This document shows, in pieces, positions 32,126 to 40,789 of a DNA stretch of 64,000 nucleotides. This DNA is from Dactylosporangium fulvum (GTDB lineage: Bacteria > Actinomycetota > Actinomycetes > Mycobacteriales > Micromonosporaceae). How positions within the stretch are numbered: position 1 is the stretch's first letter; the number at the start of each line of letters is the position of its first letter. Location of the stretch: contig NZ_CP073720.1 in the NCBI RefSeq assembly GCF_025137375.1, forward strand, positions 1,946,501-2,010,500, given 5' to 3'. Under the pieces are notes generated by a model. The model was not told the origin of the DNA, ran no database searches, and saw only the letters and a list, made by a program, of their open reading frames with translations. The position numbers and the translations under genes are program-made.

Positions 32126-33219
32126 CGGCACTCGACACTGTCTCTGGGCTCGACTTCGTCCTGCCGCCCGCGTTTGAGGCCCACGAGCCGCCGGAGGCGC
32201 GTGGACTCCCGCGGGACGGCGTGCGGCTGCTCGTCGCGGAGGGCGGCGCCGTCTTCCACCGCCGTTTCACGGACCTGCCGTCCCTCCTGCGGGCCGGCGA
32301 CGTGCTGGTCGTCAACACCTCCGGCACGCTGCCGGCCTCGGTACCGGTCGTCGGCGCACCGATGCGAGTGCATTTCTCCACCCGTCATTTCGCCGACCCC
32401 GGTGCTGAAGATCGCTGGCTCGTCGAGGTGCGCGGCGCCGACCTGCGGCCGCTTCCCGGCAGGGCCGGCGTCCTGCAACTGCCCGGGCGGGCGACGATCA
32501 CGCTGGAGGAGCCGTACACCCGAGGCCGTCTGTGGTCGGCCACCGTCCGGGCCCGGACCTCCGTCGAGGATTTCCTGCAGCGGTACGGCGAGCCGATCCG
32601 CTACCCGTACGTGCGGGAGCGCTGGCCGCTGGACGCCTACCAGACGGTGTTCGCCACCCACCCGGGCAGCGCCGAGATGCCGAGCGCCGCGCGGCCCTTC
32701 AGCGAACATGTGGTGACCCGCCTGGTGGCAGCCGGGGTGCTGTTCGCGCCGCTGGTCCTACACACCGGTGTCGCGTCGCCGGAGGCGCACGAGCGGCCGT
32801 ACCCCGAGTGGTACTCGGTGCCGGCGACCACAGCCCGCCTCGTCAACCACGCGAAGGCCGCCGGCGGGCGGATCATCGCCGTCGGCACCACCGCGGTACG
32901 GGCTCTCGAGACGGCGTCGACCCTCGACGGCCGTGTGGTCGCGCGAGAAGGTTGGACCGAGCTGGTGGTCACGCCGTCACGGGGAGTGCGGGTCGTCGAC
33001 GGGCTGCTCACCGGGCTCCACGAGCCGCGCGCGTCGCACCTGGACCTGCTCGCGGCCGTTGCGGAGCGGTCTTCGCTGGAACGCAGCTACGCCGAGGCGC
33101 TCCGCGCCGGGTACCTCTGGCACGAGTTCGGGGACGTGCACCTGCTGCTGCCGGGAAACATGTCAGAGGGCGTGGCTACCGGGGTGCCTGAGCCGCTCCC
33201 GCAAGCAGCGACCGCGTGA
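32122..33219 (+). CDS. QueA-family S-adenosylmethionine:tRNA ribosyltransferase-isomerase homologue
   Basis: 365 residues. QueA adds the ribosyl moiety of SAM to preQ1-tRNA. Family blocks are visible: LLRAGDVLVVNTSGTLPAS, WLVEVR, HPGSAEMPSAARPFSEHVV in place of the usual ATVAGSM-type strand, LHTGVASPEAHERPYPEWY near the expected substrate loop, AVGTTAVRALETAS and LLTGLHEPRASHL. The match is real but clearly divergent, and true QueA needs Tgt, QueC, QueD, QueE and QueF, none of which is here. An SDR is coupled upstream. I therefore call the family and leave the substrate open. It overlaps the convergent nanE by 44 bp. Confidence 0.85.
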   Translation: MTALDTVSGLDFVLPPAFEAHEPPEARGLPRDGVRLLVAEGGAVFHRRFTDLPSLLRAGDVLVVNTSGTLPASVPVVGAPMRVHFSTRHFADPGAEDRWLVEVRGADLRPLPGRAGVLQLPGRATITLEEPYTRGRLWSATVRARTSVEDFLQRYGEPIRYPYVRERWPLDAYQTVFATHPGSAEMPSAARPFSEHVVTRLVAAGVLFAPLVLHTGVASPEAHERPYPEWYSVPATTARLVNHAKAAGGRIIAVGTTAVRALETASTLDGRVVAREGWTELVVTPSRGVRVVDGLLTGLHEPRASHLDLLAAVAERSSLERSYAEALRAGYLWHEFGDVHLLLPGNMSEGVATGVPEPLPQAATA

Positions 33220-33859
33220 TCCACAGCGGTGACGTCACCGCGTTGCCGACGACCACGGCGTGTGCTCCCGCCTCGAACGCGCCGGTGATCTGTTCGGCCT
33301 TCCGGTAGCGCCCTTCGGCCAGCACCGGCACCGGTAGCCGGTCGGCGAGGCGGGCCACCAGGTCGATGTCGGGCTCATGAGGGATCGGGCCGCCGGTGTA
33401 GCCGGAGAGGGTCGTCGCCACCGCGTCGGCGCCGGCGGCGACCGCCGCCTCCCCCTCCTCGAGGGTGCTCACATCGGCCAGCACCAGGGCGCCCCGGTCG
33501 TGCACGACCCGGATCGTGTCGCCGACGCTCCGGCGGTCCGGGCGCGGCCGGGCCGTGGCGTCGAGAGCGACGATGTCGGCACCGGCGTCGACCACCCGCT
33601 CGGCGTGCGCGGCCGTGGGCGTGATGACACAGCCGGCGGTGCCGTCCTTGATGAGGCCGATCAGCGGTACGGTGACCGCTGCCCGGACGGCGGCGATGTC
33701 GGCGGTGCCGTTGGCCCGTATGCCGCTTGCCCCGCCGAGCACCACGGCCGCGGCGATGCGCGCTTGTACGCCGGGGTCGCGCATCGGGTCGTCCGGCTGG
33801 TCGGCCAGCGGCTGGCAGGAGACGATGAGCCGGTTTCGGAGTCGATCCAGTAGCGTCAT
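33176..33859 (-). CDS. nanE: N-acetylmannosamine-6-phosphate 2-epimerase
   Basis: 227 residues, a TIM-barrel of normal NanE length. It converts ManNAc-6-phosphate to GlcNAc-6-phosphate. Signatures: LIVSCQPLADQPDDPMRDP at the N-terminus, catalytic Lys71 in IGLIKDGTAG, IVALDATARPRPD, ADVSTLEEGEAAVAAGADAV, TTLSGYTGG and PVLAEGRYRKAEQI with the catalytic acid. It is the last gene of the minus-strand sugar operon and overlaps the kinase gene by ATGA. Its tail overlaps the QueA-family gene. Confidence 0.93.
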   Translation of the reverse strand: MTLLDRLRNRLIVSCQPLADQPDDPMRDPGVQARIAAAVVLGGASGIRANGTADIAAVRAAVTVPLIGLIKDGTAGCVITPTAAHAERVVDAGADIVALDATARPRPDRRSVGDTIRVVHDRGALVLADVSTLEEGEAAVAAGADAVATTLSGYTGGPIPHEPDIDLVARLADRLPVPVLAEGRYRKAEQITGAFEAGAHAVVVGNAVTSPLWITRSLLAGAAQAPR

Positions 33860-34779
33860 GATTCCCTTTCCAGGTCCTGGGTCATCGCGAGACGGGCCGC
33901 CCCGACGGCGACCGCGGTGTCGGGCAACGCGCCGGGCAGCAGCGGAGTTCCGGCCCACGCGGGGAGCAGTTCGGCGGTGTAGGCGTCGCCGGCTGCGGGC
34001 AGGAGGGCGGGCGCTGCCCCGCCGGTAGCGGCGATCGCGCCCGGGTCGAGCAGGGCGGCGAGCCCGGCGAGGACCCGTCCCAGCGCCCGGCCGGCGGTGG
34101 CGACGACGTCGCGCGCCACCGGGTCACCGGCGACAGCCCGGTCGGCGACCTGGCGGCCGGTGGCCGGGGTTCCGGTCGCGGCGGTGTACGCGGCGGCCAG
34201 GCCGGTGCCGGAGGCGATCGCCTCCAGGTGTCCGAACCGGCCGCACACGCAGCGCAGGTGCTCGGCGCCGGCCACCGGCAGGTGGGCGATCTCTCCGGCG
34301 AGGCCCGTCGCGCCGCGGTCGAGCCGTCCGGCCCGGACGAGGCCGGCCCCGATGCCGGTGCCGATGGCGACGAGGAACAGGCCGGGCCGTTCCCGACCGG
34401 CGCCGATCCATGCCTCCGCTACCGCGGCGGCGTTGGCGTCGTTCTCCACCCGGACGCGGCGGCGCAGACGGGCGGCCAGTTCGTCCGCGACCGGGGTGCC
34501 GCACCAGCCCGGCAGGATGTCGGTGGCGAATCGGATGCGACCCGATGCGGCGTCCACGGTGCCCGCCGCGCCGACGCCGACCGTGGTGTCCGGCGCATCC
34601 GGCAGCAGCGGTGCGGCGAGGGCCGCGGCCGTGTCGAGGATTCCGGCCGGGCCGTCCCCGGCCGGGGTGTCCACCCGGGCGTGGCGAACCACGCGCCCAT
34701 CGGCGTCGACGACCGCGGCCAGGATCTTGGTGCCGCCGATGTCGATGCCGAGCCAGGCCCGCCGGTGGTCGCCGGTCAT
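33856..34779 (-). CDS. ROK family sugar kinase, probable N-acetylmannosamine kinase
   Basis: 307 residues without a DNA-binding domain, so a kinase rather than a regulator. ATP loop WLGIDIGGTKILAAVVDADG, catalytic Asp in RVENDANAAAVAEAWIG, GTGIGAGLV. The ROK zinc motif reads CVCGRFGHLE: the third cysteine of the usual CxCGxxGC is His here, which could still bind zinc. Coupling to nanE points to ManNAc as substrate (NanK role), although glucose or GlcNAc kinases look alike. ATG at 34779 overlaps the permease stop. Confidence 0.85.
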   Translation of the reverse strand: MTGDHRRAWLGIDIGGTKILAAVVDADGRVVRHARVDTPAGDGPAGILDTAAALAAPLLPDAPDTTVGVGAAGTVDAASGRIRFATDILPGWCGTPVADELAARLRRRVRVENDANAAAVAEAWIGAGRERPGLFLVAIGTGIGAGLVRAGRLDRGATGLAGEIAHLPVAGAEHLRCVCGRFGHLEAIASGTGLAAAYTAATGTPATGRQVADRAVAGDPVARDVVATAGRALGRVLAGLAALLDPGAIAATGGAAPALLPAAGDAYTAELLPAWAGTPLLPGALPDTAVAVGAARLAMTQDLERES

Positions 34780-35618
34780 CCTTTCAGCCCGGTGTGCGCG
34801 AGGCCCTCCACGAACTGCTTCTGGGCGATCACGAAGACGACGAGCACCGGGATTGCCGTCATCGACGCCGCCGCGAGCTGGAGGTTCCACATCGGTCCCC
34901 CGTACGCGTCGACGAACTGGGTCAGCGCCTGCGGAAGGGTGAACAGCTCCGGACTCGACAGCATCACCACGGGCTCGAGGAAGAGATTCCAGCTGTGCAG
35001 GAAGGTGAAGATGGCGACCGCGCCGAGCGCGGGCCGGGCCAGCGGCAAGGCGACCCGCAGGAACATCGCGAGGCGGCCGAGGCCGTCGATGCGGGCCGCT
35101 TCCTCGAGTTCGACGGGCAGGTTGAGGAAGAACTGGCGCATGATGAACGTCGTCAGCACGCTCGGCGCGCCGAGGATCGGCACCAGGATCAGTGGCCAGT
35201 GTGTGTTGATCATGTCAAGTTGCCGGAACATCTGGAACAGCGGGACGATGGTGACCTCGCTCGGGATCAGCAGTCCCACCAGCACGACGAGAAACAGCAG
35301 GTTCTGGCCCCGGAAGCGGATGCGGGCGAAGGCGTAACCGGCCATTGAGGACACCACGAGGGTGCCGGCGGTGACCAGCAGGGCGATGTAGACGCTGTTG
35401 AGGTATTGCCGAGCGAAGGGCTGCACCTCGAAGACGTCCCGGTAGGCGTCGAAGCGCCAAGTGGTCGGGAACAGTTGCGGCGGCAGTGCCAGGATGTCGG
35501 CGACCGGTTTGAACGACGAGGTCACCATCCACCACGTGGGGAAGACGAACGGGATGGCCAGCACCATCAGCACGCCCCAGAACACGAGCCGGGCACGTCG
35601 CGACGGCTTACGACTCAT
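34776..35618 (-). CDS. Carbohydrate ABC transporter permease (MalG-like)
   Basis: 280 residues, six membrane helices, with the EAA loop ELEEAARIDGLGRLAMFLRV that docks the ATPase. CUT1 family, second permease. The N-terminus MSRKPSRRARLVFWGVL and the SSFKPVADILALPP motif after TM1 are typical of MalG-type subunits. It overlaps the first permease by 11 bp and the kinase by 4 bp. No ATPase gene lies in the operon, so a shared MsiK-type ATPase encoded elsewhere must energise it. Confidence 0.93.
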   Translation of the reverse strand: MSRKPSRRARLVFWGVLMVLAIPFVFPTWWMVTSSFKPVADILALPPQLFPTTWRFDAYRDVFEVQPFARQYLNSVYIALLVTAGTLVVSSMAGYAFARIRFRGQNLLFLVVLVGLLIPSEVTIVPLFQMFRQLDMINTHWPLILVPILGAPSVLTTFIMRQFFLNLPVELEEAARIDGLGRLAMFLRVALPLARPALGAVAIFTFLHSWNLFLEPVVMLSSPELFTLPQALTQFVDAYGGPMWNLQLAAASMTAIPVLVVFVIAQKQFVEGLAHTGLKG

Positions 35619-36567
35619 GGAAGACCCACCTCCGGCGTAGCTGCCACTGCACAATGGTCAGGACGAGCACGATCGCGAACAGCAGCACCGAGAGGGTGGC
35701 GCCGTAGCCGAACTGGTGGAACTGGAACGCCTGCTGGTAGAGGTAATAGACCAGCACGGTGGTCGAGGTTCCGGGGCCGCCCTGGGTGAGGACCGCGATC
35801 TGGGCGAAGACCTGAAGCGAACCGACGACCGTGATGATGGACGTCAGCAGGATGGTCGGGCTGATCATCGGTACGGTGATCCGCCAGAATTGCCGGAGCC
35901 GGCCGGCGCCGTCGAGCGATGCCGCCTCGTAGAGTTCGTGCGGCACTCCCTGCAGCGCGGCGAGGAAGAGCACCATGTTCAGGCCGACGTTCTTGAAGAC
36001 CTGGACGGCGATGACGGAAAGCATGGCGGTGGCCTCGCCCCGCAGCCAGTTGGGTCCGTCGACGCCGACGAGTTGCAGCGCGCCGTTGATCCCGCCGTTG
36101 TCCTGGAGCAGAAAACCCCAGACGATCGTCCACGCGACCAAGGAGACGACGACGGGCGAGAAGAACAGCGTGCGGAACAGCACCGTGCCCCGCATCCGTT
36201 GGTTCAGCAGGACGGCGAGCAGCAGCGCGAGGCTGAGGTTGAACGCGACGAGGCCGGCCGAGAAGGCCCCGGTGGCGGTGAGGACACCGGGCAGCGCCGG
36301 GTCGTCGAGGAGGTGCTGGTAGTTCGCCGCGCCGGCGTAGTCGAAGGCCCCGGCCAGCACGTTCCACTCGTGCAGGCTGTACCAGAAGACCAGCCCGAGC
36401 GGGAGGAAGACGAAGACCGCGCTGCCGATCAGCTGGGGTGCGATGAACAGGTAGCCGGCGAGCTGATCGCGGCGGCGGCTGGTCCAGATGAAGCGGGCTG
36501 TCCTGGGTGGTGCCTCGGTGGGCACGGCCGGAGCCGTGTCCACCGAGGCCTTGGTCGGGATTGCCAC
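35608..36567 (-). CDS. Carbohydrate ABC transporter permease (MalF-like)
   Basis: 319 residues from a GTG at 36567. A ~35-residue soluble N-terminus leads to six helices, AGYLFIAPQLIGSAVFVFLP being TM1 and YEAASLDGAGRLRQFWRITV the EAA loop. GGPGTSTTVLVYYLYQQAF is the conserved segment after TM5 of CUT1 MalF proteins. The start lies 8 bp after the binding-protein stop. It imports the sugar bound by the lipoprotein encoded upstream. Confidence 0.93.
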   Translation of the reverse strand: MAIPTKASVDTAPAVPTEAPPRTARFIWTSRRRDQLAGYLFIAPQLIGSAVFVFLPLGLVFWYSLHEWNVLAGAFDYAGAANYQHLLDDPALPGVLTATGAFSAGLVAFNLSLALLLAVLLNQRMRGTVLFRTLFFSPVVVSLVAWTIVWGFLLQDNGGINGALQLVGVDGPNWLRGEATAMLSVIAVQVFKNVGLNMVLFLAALQGVPHELYEAASLDGAGRLRQFWRITVPMISPTILLTSIITVVGSLQVFAQIAVLTQGGPGTSTTVLVYYLYQQAFQFHQFGYGATLSVLLFAIVLVLTIVQWQLRRRWVFHES

Positions 36568-36575
36568 CGCGGGTC

Positions 36576-37853
36576 CTACTTCCCCAACAGCGGTGTGATC
36601 GTCTGGCAGACCTTGCCGAGGACCGACGGGACGTCGGCGCCGGGCTGCCACAGCGGATCGAGCGCGGCCCGTACCGCCTGGCTGAGTTCTGCCTGTCCGG
36701 TGTGGTTCGGCTTCACCACACCGGTGGCGATGCCGTCGACGACGACGCGTTGCAACTGCTCCGGGGTGAGCAGCGGGTTGGTCTTGGCGAGCGTGCCGGC
36801 GTTGAGCAGCGAGGTGCGCGGCGGCGGGAAGAACTGCGCGAGCTTGGCGGAGTTCGCGGGGTTGGTCAGGAAGGCGAGGAAGTCGGCCGCCACCGCGGCG
36901 TTCGGGCTCCGCTTGAGGACGCCGACGCCGCCCTGCCCGATGACCGCGTAGGACCCCTTCGGGCCGGTCGGCAGGGGCAGCAGGTCCCAGGCGAACTTGG
37001 CGTCCTTGAGCAGTGCCGCGCGGGAGATCTGCGTGATGGTCATGCCGGCTTCACCGGTGAAGAAGTCGGCGCCGGCGCCCGGCCCCGGTAGCGCCTTGTC
37101 GGTGAAGATCGCCTTGTGGAGGACGGTCATCGCCTCGACCATCTCCGGCTTGTCGAACCCGCAGGTCTTGCCGTCCTCGCTCCAGGACTGAGCGCCCCAA
37201 CCGGTCCAGATCGTGGAGAGGTTGTCCCAGGCCTTGTAGTCCCAGTCCCGGACGACGAGCCCGGCCTTGCCGGTCTTGGCATTGACCGCGGCGGCGGTGT
37301 CCAGGGCGGCGGTCCAGTCCCATTTGCCGTCGGCGGCCAGCTTCGCCGGGCTTTCCCGGCCGGCCTGGCCGACCAGGTCCTTGTTGACGAAGATGCCGAA
37401 CGGTGAGTTCGAGAAGGGGTACGCGTACAGGTGGCCGTCGCGCTGCCACAGCTTCAGCGGCGCCGGGGCTAGGTCACCGTACTCGTATCCCTCGGCCTTC
37501 TTGAGGGTTTCGTCGAGCGGCAGCAGCGCCCCGGAGGAGACGAAGTCGGGCGCCGAGTTCTCGAAGATCCACGCCAGATCGGGTGCCTTGCCGCCGGCGA
37601 TCTGGGTGGTCAGGGTGGTCGTGTACGACTCCAGCGGCAAGCTGTCGAAGGTGATGGCCTCGACGTTCGGATGCTCGGCCCGGTAGGCGTCGGCGATCTG
37701 TTTGAACAGGGTGAGGTGCGCCTCGTTCGACGACCAGATGGTCATCCGTAACGAGACCGGGCCGTCGTTGACCTTGTCCGTGCCGCCGCCGCACCCGGCG
37801 GCGCCGGCCAGCAGCGCGACGGCGGCGGACACCGCCGCCAGTTTTTTCCTCAT
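36576..37853 (-). CDS. Extracellular sugar-binding lipoprotein (CUT1 ABC transporter)
   Basis: 425 residues. Lipoprotein signal MRKKLAAVSAAVALLAG with lipobox AAGC (Cys21) followed by GGG. The mature protein has the two-lobed family 1 binding-protein pattern: VSLRMTIWSSNEAHLTLFKQ, IAGGKAPDLAWIFENSAPDF, LYAYPFSNSPFGIFVNKDL and GEAGMTITQISRAALLKDAK. Trp-rich segments (WDYKAWDN, WTGWGAQSW) probably line the sugar site. GAGGAG precedes the ATG at 37853. Ligand unknown; nanE and the ROK kinase downstream suggest an amino sugar or an oligosaccharide containing one. Confidence 0.93.
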   Translation of the reverse strand: MRKKLAAVSAAVALLAGAAGCGGGTDKVNDGPVSLRMTIWSSNEAHLTLFKQIADAYRAEHPNVEAITFDSLPLESYTTTLTTQIAGGKAPDLAWIFENSAPDFVSSGALLPLDETLKKAEGYEYGDLAPAPLKLWQRDGHLYAYPFSNSPFGIFVNKDLVGQAGRESPAKLAADGKWDWTAALDTAAAVNAKTGKAGLVVRDWDYKAWDNLSTIWTGWGAQSWSEDGKTCGFDKPEMVEAMTVLHKAIFTDKALPGPGAGADFFTGEAGMTITQISRAALLKDAKFAWDLLPLPTGPKGSYAVIGQGGVGVLKRSPNAAVAADFLAFLTNPANSAKLAQFFPPPRTSLLNAGTLAKTNPLLTPEQLQRVVVDGIATGVVKPNHTGQAELSQAVRAALDPLWQPGADVPSVLGKVCQTITPLLGK

Positions 37854-37869
37854 CGTCACTCCTCGCTTG

Positions 37870-39474
37870 TCAGTAGCCGACCACCTCGGGCCAGCGCAGC
37901 TCGACACCGGCGCTGGCCAGGCGGTCCTGGAATTCGGTCAGGAGGGTGGGCGTGTTGCGGGTGGCCCGCGGGGTCGTTCCGCGGTCCAGGCAGAAGGCAG
38001 CGAGGGTGCCGGCCGCCTCGCCGATGTTCCACTCGACCGGGTGTAGCCGGTAGCAGCCGTTGGTGATGTGGGTGGTGCCGATGTTCTTGTTGGCCGGCAG
38101 CAGGTTTTCCGTCCGGCGCGGGATGAGCGCGCCGAGCGGAATCTCAAACGGGCAGGATCCGACGTCGATGTAGTTGTCACCACCGGTCGACGGGTGCAGG
38201 TCGATCCGGTACATCCCGACTCCGACGGTGTCCGGGTAGCGGACGGCTCCCGCGGTGCCGCGGACGGCGAGGGACAGGTCCTGCTCGACCACCGTGTACT
38301 CGGCCCGGATGCGCCGCGATTCGCGGATGTACGGCGCCTGGGCCAGCCCGTCCGAGCCGCCGGTGACGTCGCCGCGCAGTCGCAGCCCGGGGTAGCCGGT
38401 GCCGCCGTCGGGGCGGGGCGCCTCGGTCTGCAGCCAGAACAGCACCGAGCGGGACAGGTCGCGGGCCGCTGCCAGATGAGCCTCGGCGTCGGGCACGTCG
38501 AAGACCGGGCCTTCGAAGTAGTCGATCATCGGCCAGTTGACCAGGCAGATGTCGCTGGGGTAGGCGCCGTCGACGAAGTTGCGCCGGGCGGCGATACGGC
38601 GGAAGGTCCACAGGTTTCCGTCGCCCGGGTTGCGGCGCTGGTCGGCGTCGACCGAAAGCGGGTCGTCGTCGGGGTTGGGGACGAACGCCCGCTCGACGAT
38701 CTCCAAGGTGCGCGGGTTCGGCGAGCGCCAGGACAGCAGGCGATCGCCCCAGAAGGAGGGCTGGTACTCGCGCCAGGTGCTGTAGCCCGTCGGCTTGTCG
38801 ATGGTGTGGTCGCCGTCGACGTGGTCGACCGCGAAACAGACCGACACCGCCTGCATGTTGAGGGGCTGGGCTTCGGCAGGCGCGCTCGGTTCGCCGGTCT
38901 CCTCGCGTGACTCGAACCCGGTCACGTACTCGGTGCCGGTCAGCGGCAGCAGCTCTCCGGTCTCGGTGGCGTCGAGGATGTAGGAGGCCGTGACGGTGAC
39001 GGTCTCTCCGCTGTGCCGGTGAGCGAGGGTGACCGCGGTGACCCGGTCGCCGTCCGTCTGCGCCGCCACCGGGCGGTAGGGCTGCAGAATCCTGAGGTTT
39101 CCACCACCGTGGTACGGGGCGAGCATCTGGTCGATGACCGCGACGGCGACGCGCGGTTCATGGCAGAGCCGACTCACCCAGCCGGCGCCGGGGTTGAGGT
39201 CACGCGACGCTCGTGCGCTTTCGGTCAGCGGATGGTGTGCGCGGTAGTAGTCGCGGATGCCGTTGCGCAGTGCCCGGTAGCTGGCCGTGACGCCGAAGCT
39301 CTCCACCCACGAGTGCTCGTCCGGTGGCACCGCCTGGCTGGTCAGCTGCCCGCCGAGCCAGTCGTACTCCTCGGTCAGCAGGACGGAGCGGCCGGTGCGC
39401 AGCACCGCGAGGGCAGCCGCGACACCGCCCAGACCGCCGCCGACGACGAGTACGTCGGCCCTTGTCTCGTTCAC
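37870..39474 (-). CDS. FAD-dependent oxidoreductase (FAD_oxidored family)
   Basis: 534 residues from a GTG with AAAGGA upstream. Dinucleotide fold ADVLVVGGGLGGVAAALAVL at the N-terminus; YDWLGGQLTSQAV follows as in the family's flavin loop; the ILDATETGELLPL block is the second FAD contact; ENLLPANKNIGTTHITNGCY and LHPVEWNIGEAAGTLAAF close the FAD site. No signal peptide, so cytoplasmic. Members oxidise sugars or related polyols but substrates are mostly unknown. It lies between the LacI gene (62 bp gap) and the binding protein (16 bp), so the pathway probably includes a redox step. Confidence 0.88.
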   Translation of the reverse strand: MNETRADVLVVGGGLGGVAAALAVLRTGRSVLLTEEYDWLGGQLTSQAVPPDEHSWVESFGVTASYRALRNGIRDYYRAHHPLTESARASRDLNPGAGWVSRLCHEPRVAVAVIDQMLAPYHGGGNLRILQPYRPVAAQTDGDRVTAVTLAHRHSGETVTVTASYILDATETGELLPLTGTEYVTGFESREETGEPSAPAEAQPLNMQAVSVCFAVDHVDGDHTIDKPTGYSTWREYQPSFWGDRLLSWRSPNPRTLEIVERAFVPNPDDDPLSVDADQRRNPGDGNLWTFRRIAARRNFVDGAYPSDICLVNWPMIDYFEGPVFDVPDAEAHLAAARDLSRSVLFWLQTEAPRPDGGTGYPGLRLRGDVTGGSDGLAQAPYIRESRRIRAEYTVVEQDLSLAVRGTAGAVRYPDTVGVGMYRIDLHPSTGGDNYIDVGSCPFEIPLGALIPRRTENLLPANKNIGTTHITNGCYRLHPVEWNIGEAAGTLAAFCLDRGTTPRATRNTPTLLTEFQDRLASAGVELRWPEVVGY

Positions 39475-39535
39475 GTGTTTCCTTTCTGGACTCCACGCCG
39501 AAGGCGGGATGGGGTAGTGGCCCGGCGCGTCCGGT

Positions 39536-40597
39536 TCAGCGGAGCGGCGGAGCCAAGGTCCGGCCGTCCGACAGCTCGCAGGGCAGCAGCCGCTGCGTGT
39601 CGGTCGGGCTGCCGTAGAGCATGTCGGTGAGTACCTCGACCGCCTGCCAGCCCATTTCGTGGCGAGGAATGTGAAACGTGGTGAAGTCACGGGTGATGAC
39701 ACGGGGCTGCAGGACGTCGCCGAGGGCGGCGACGGAGAGACGGTCGGGCACGGTGATGCCCCGCCCTTCGGCTGCCTTGACCAGCTCGTCGGCGACGGCC
39801 AGTTCCTCGCAGAACACGACCGTGACACCGGCGCCCACCACCTCGTCGAGCACCTCGGCCGGGCCGCGTCCGGCCGAGGTGACGTGCGCGCCGTCGGGTG
39901 CCGCCTGCCGGAAGCCGGCGAGGCGGTCGACCGCTGACTCCGCCCCGGAACCGTTGCCGACGTATGCCATCCGACGGTGCCCGAGGTCACGGGCGCGGCG
40001 GACGAGGGCGGCGGTGGCGGCGGTGTAGTCGGCTCCGACGTAGGGCACCGGTCGCGGCCGGGCCAGCGCGGGATCAGCTTCGTCGTATGCGTCGTCCCGG
40101 CGTCCGACCGCGACGAAGGGGTACCCATCGGCGATCAGCCGGGCGAGTTCTTCCCGGGGCATCTCCCGGCCGAGCAGCAGGCATCCGTCGGCCAGCCGGA
40201 GCCGGTTGTTCTCGTGGAGGATGCGCCGGGTGCCGTTGTTGACCGGCGCGCTGGTGAACAGCAGCAGGTCACAGCCGAGCCGCTCCGCGCAGGCCTCCAG
40301 ACCGCTGAGGAACGGCTGGTAGAAGTCGGCGATCTCGCTGGGGAAGACCAGCTCGTACGTGAAGACACCGAGGATCTGGTTGTGTTGCTGGGTCATCCGG
40401 CGGGCGAGCGGATCGGCGACGTATCCCGTCTCCCGGATGGCTCGTTCGACCCGGTCGCGGGTCTCCGGCGCGATGCGCGAGGCCGCTTCGGAATTGTTGG
40501 TCAGGACGAGCGAGACGGTCGTCTGGCTCACGCCGACCATGCGAGCAATGTCGCGCTGGGTGATGCGTCGCGGTGGTGTGGAAGGCGAGCCGGCCAT
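39536..40597 (-). CDS. LacI family transcriptional repressor of the sugar locus
   Basis: 353 residues. HTH at residues 11-35 (RITQRDIARMVGVSQTTVSL) and hinge helix EAASRIAPETRDRVERAIRE, then a periplasmic-binding-protein-like effector domain (from ~72, NQILGVFTYELVF). Hinge residues DPLARRM fit LacI proteins that insert Leu-Ala into the minor groove. It is the promoter-proximal gene of the minus-strand operon and divergent from the DUF4127 genes, with two repeated AT-rich sites in the 192-bp gap, so it probably controls both arms. The inducer is presumably the imported sugar or its phosphate. Confidence 0.93.
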   Translation of the reverse strand: MAGSPSTPPRRITQRDIARMVGVSQTTVSLVLTNNSEAASRIAPETRDRVERAIRETGYVADPLARRMTQQHNQILGVFTYELVFPSEIADFYQPFLSGLEACAERLGCDLLLFTSAPVNNGTRRILHENNRLRLADGCLLLGREMPREELARLIADGYPFVAVGRRDDAYDEADPALARPRPVPYVGADYTAATAALVRRARDLGHRRMAYVGNGSGAESAVDRLAGFRQAAPDGAHVTSAGRGPAEVLDEVVGAGVTVVFCEELAVADELVKAAEGRGITVPDRLSVAALGDVLQPRVITRDFTTFHIPRHEMGWQAVEVLTDMLYGSPTDTQRLLPCELSDGRTLAPPLR

Positions 40598-40609
40598 GCC
40601 GTCCTCTCG

Positions 40610-40698
40610 TTAATTCGTATTGCATCGAGGTGTTGGCGGCGATACTGCCCTTGTCTCGGATCGGCCGTCAAGAGAAACCCAGTATTAATATGTATTGC
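40610..40698. promoter_or_regulatory. Paired AT-rich operator-like repeats between LacI and DUF4127 genes
   Basis: TTAATTCGTATTGC at 40610-40623 and TTAATATGTATTGC at 40685-40698: 12 of 14 bases identical, same orientation, 75 bp apart (about seven helical turns). One sits 12 bp from the LacI start, the other ~90 bp upstream of the DUF4127 start. They are the only AT-rich islands in the gap. They probably bind the LacI repressor, perhaps with looping. Confidence 0.6.
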
Positions 40699-40789
40699 TA
40701 ATCGGAAGGCTCTTGACCGCCGTGAGATCGTGGGCCAACACTCTGCACACACCCACCGCCCACACCCCCCCCAGATAGGCGGAGTCACA

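Noticed and set aside
33176..34779. Sialic-acid (nan) catabolic operon
   Set aside because: NanA lyase, sialidase and a sialate transporter are all absent; only the ManNAc part of the route is present.
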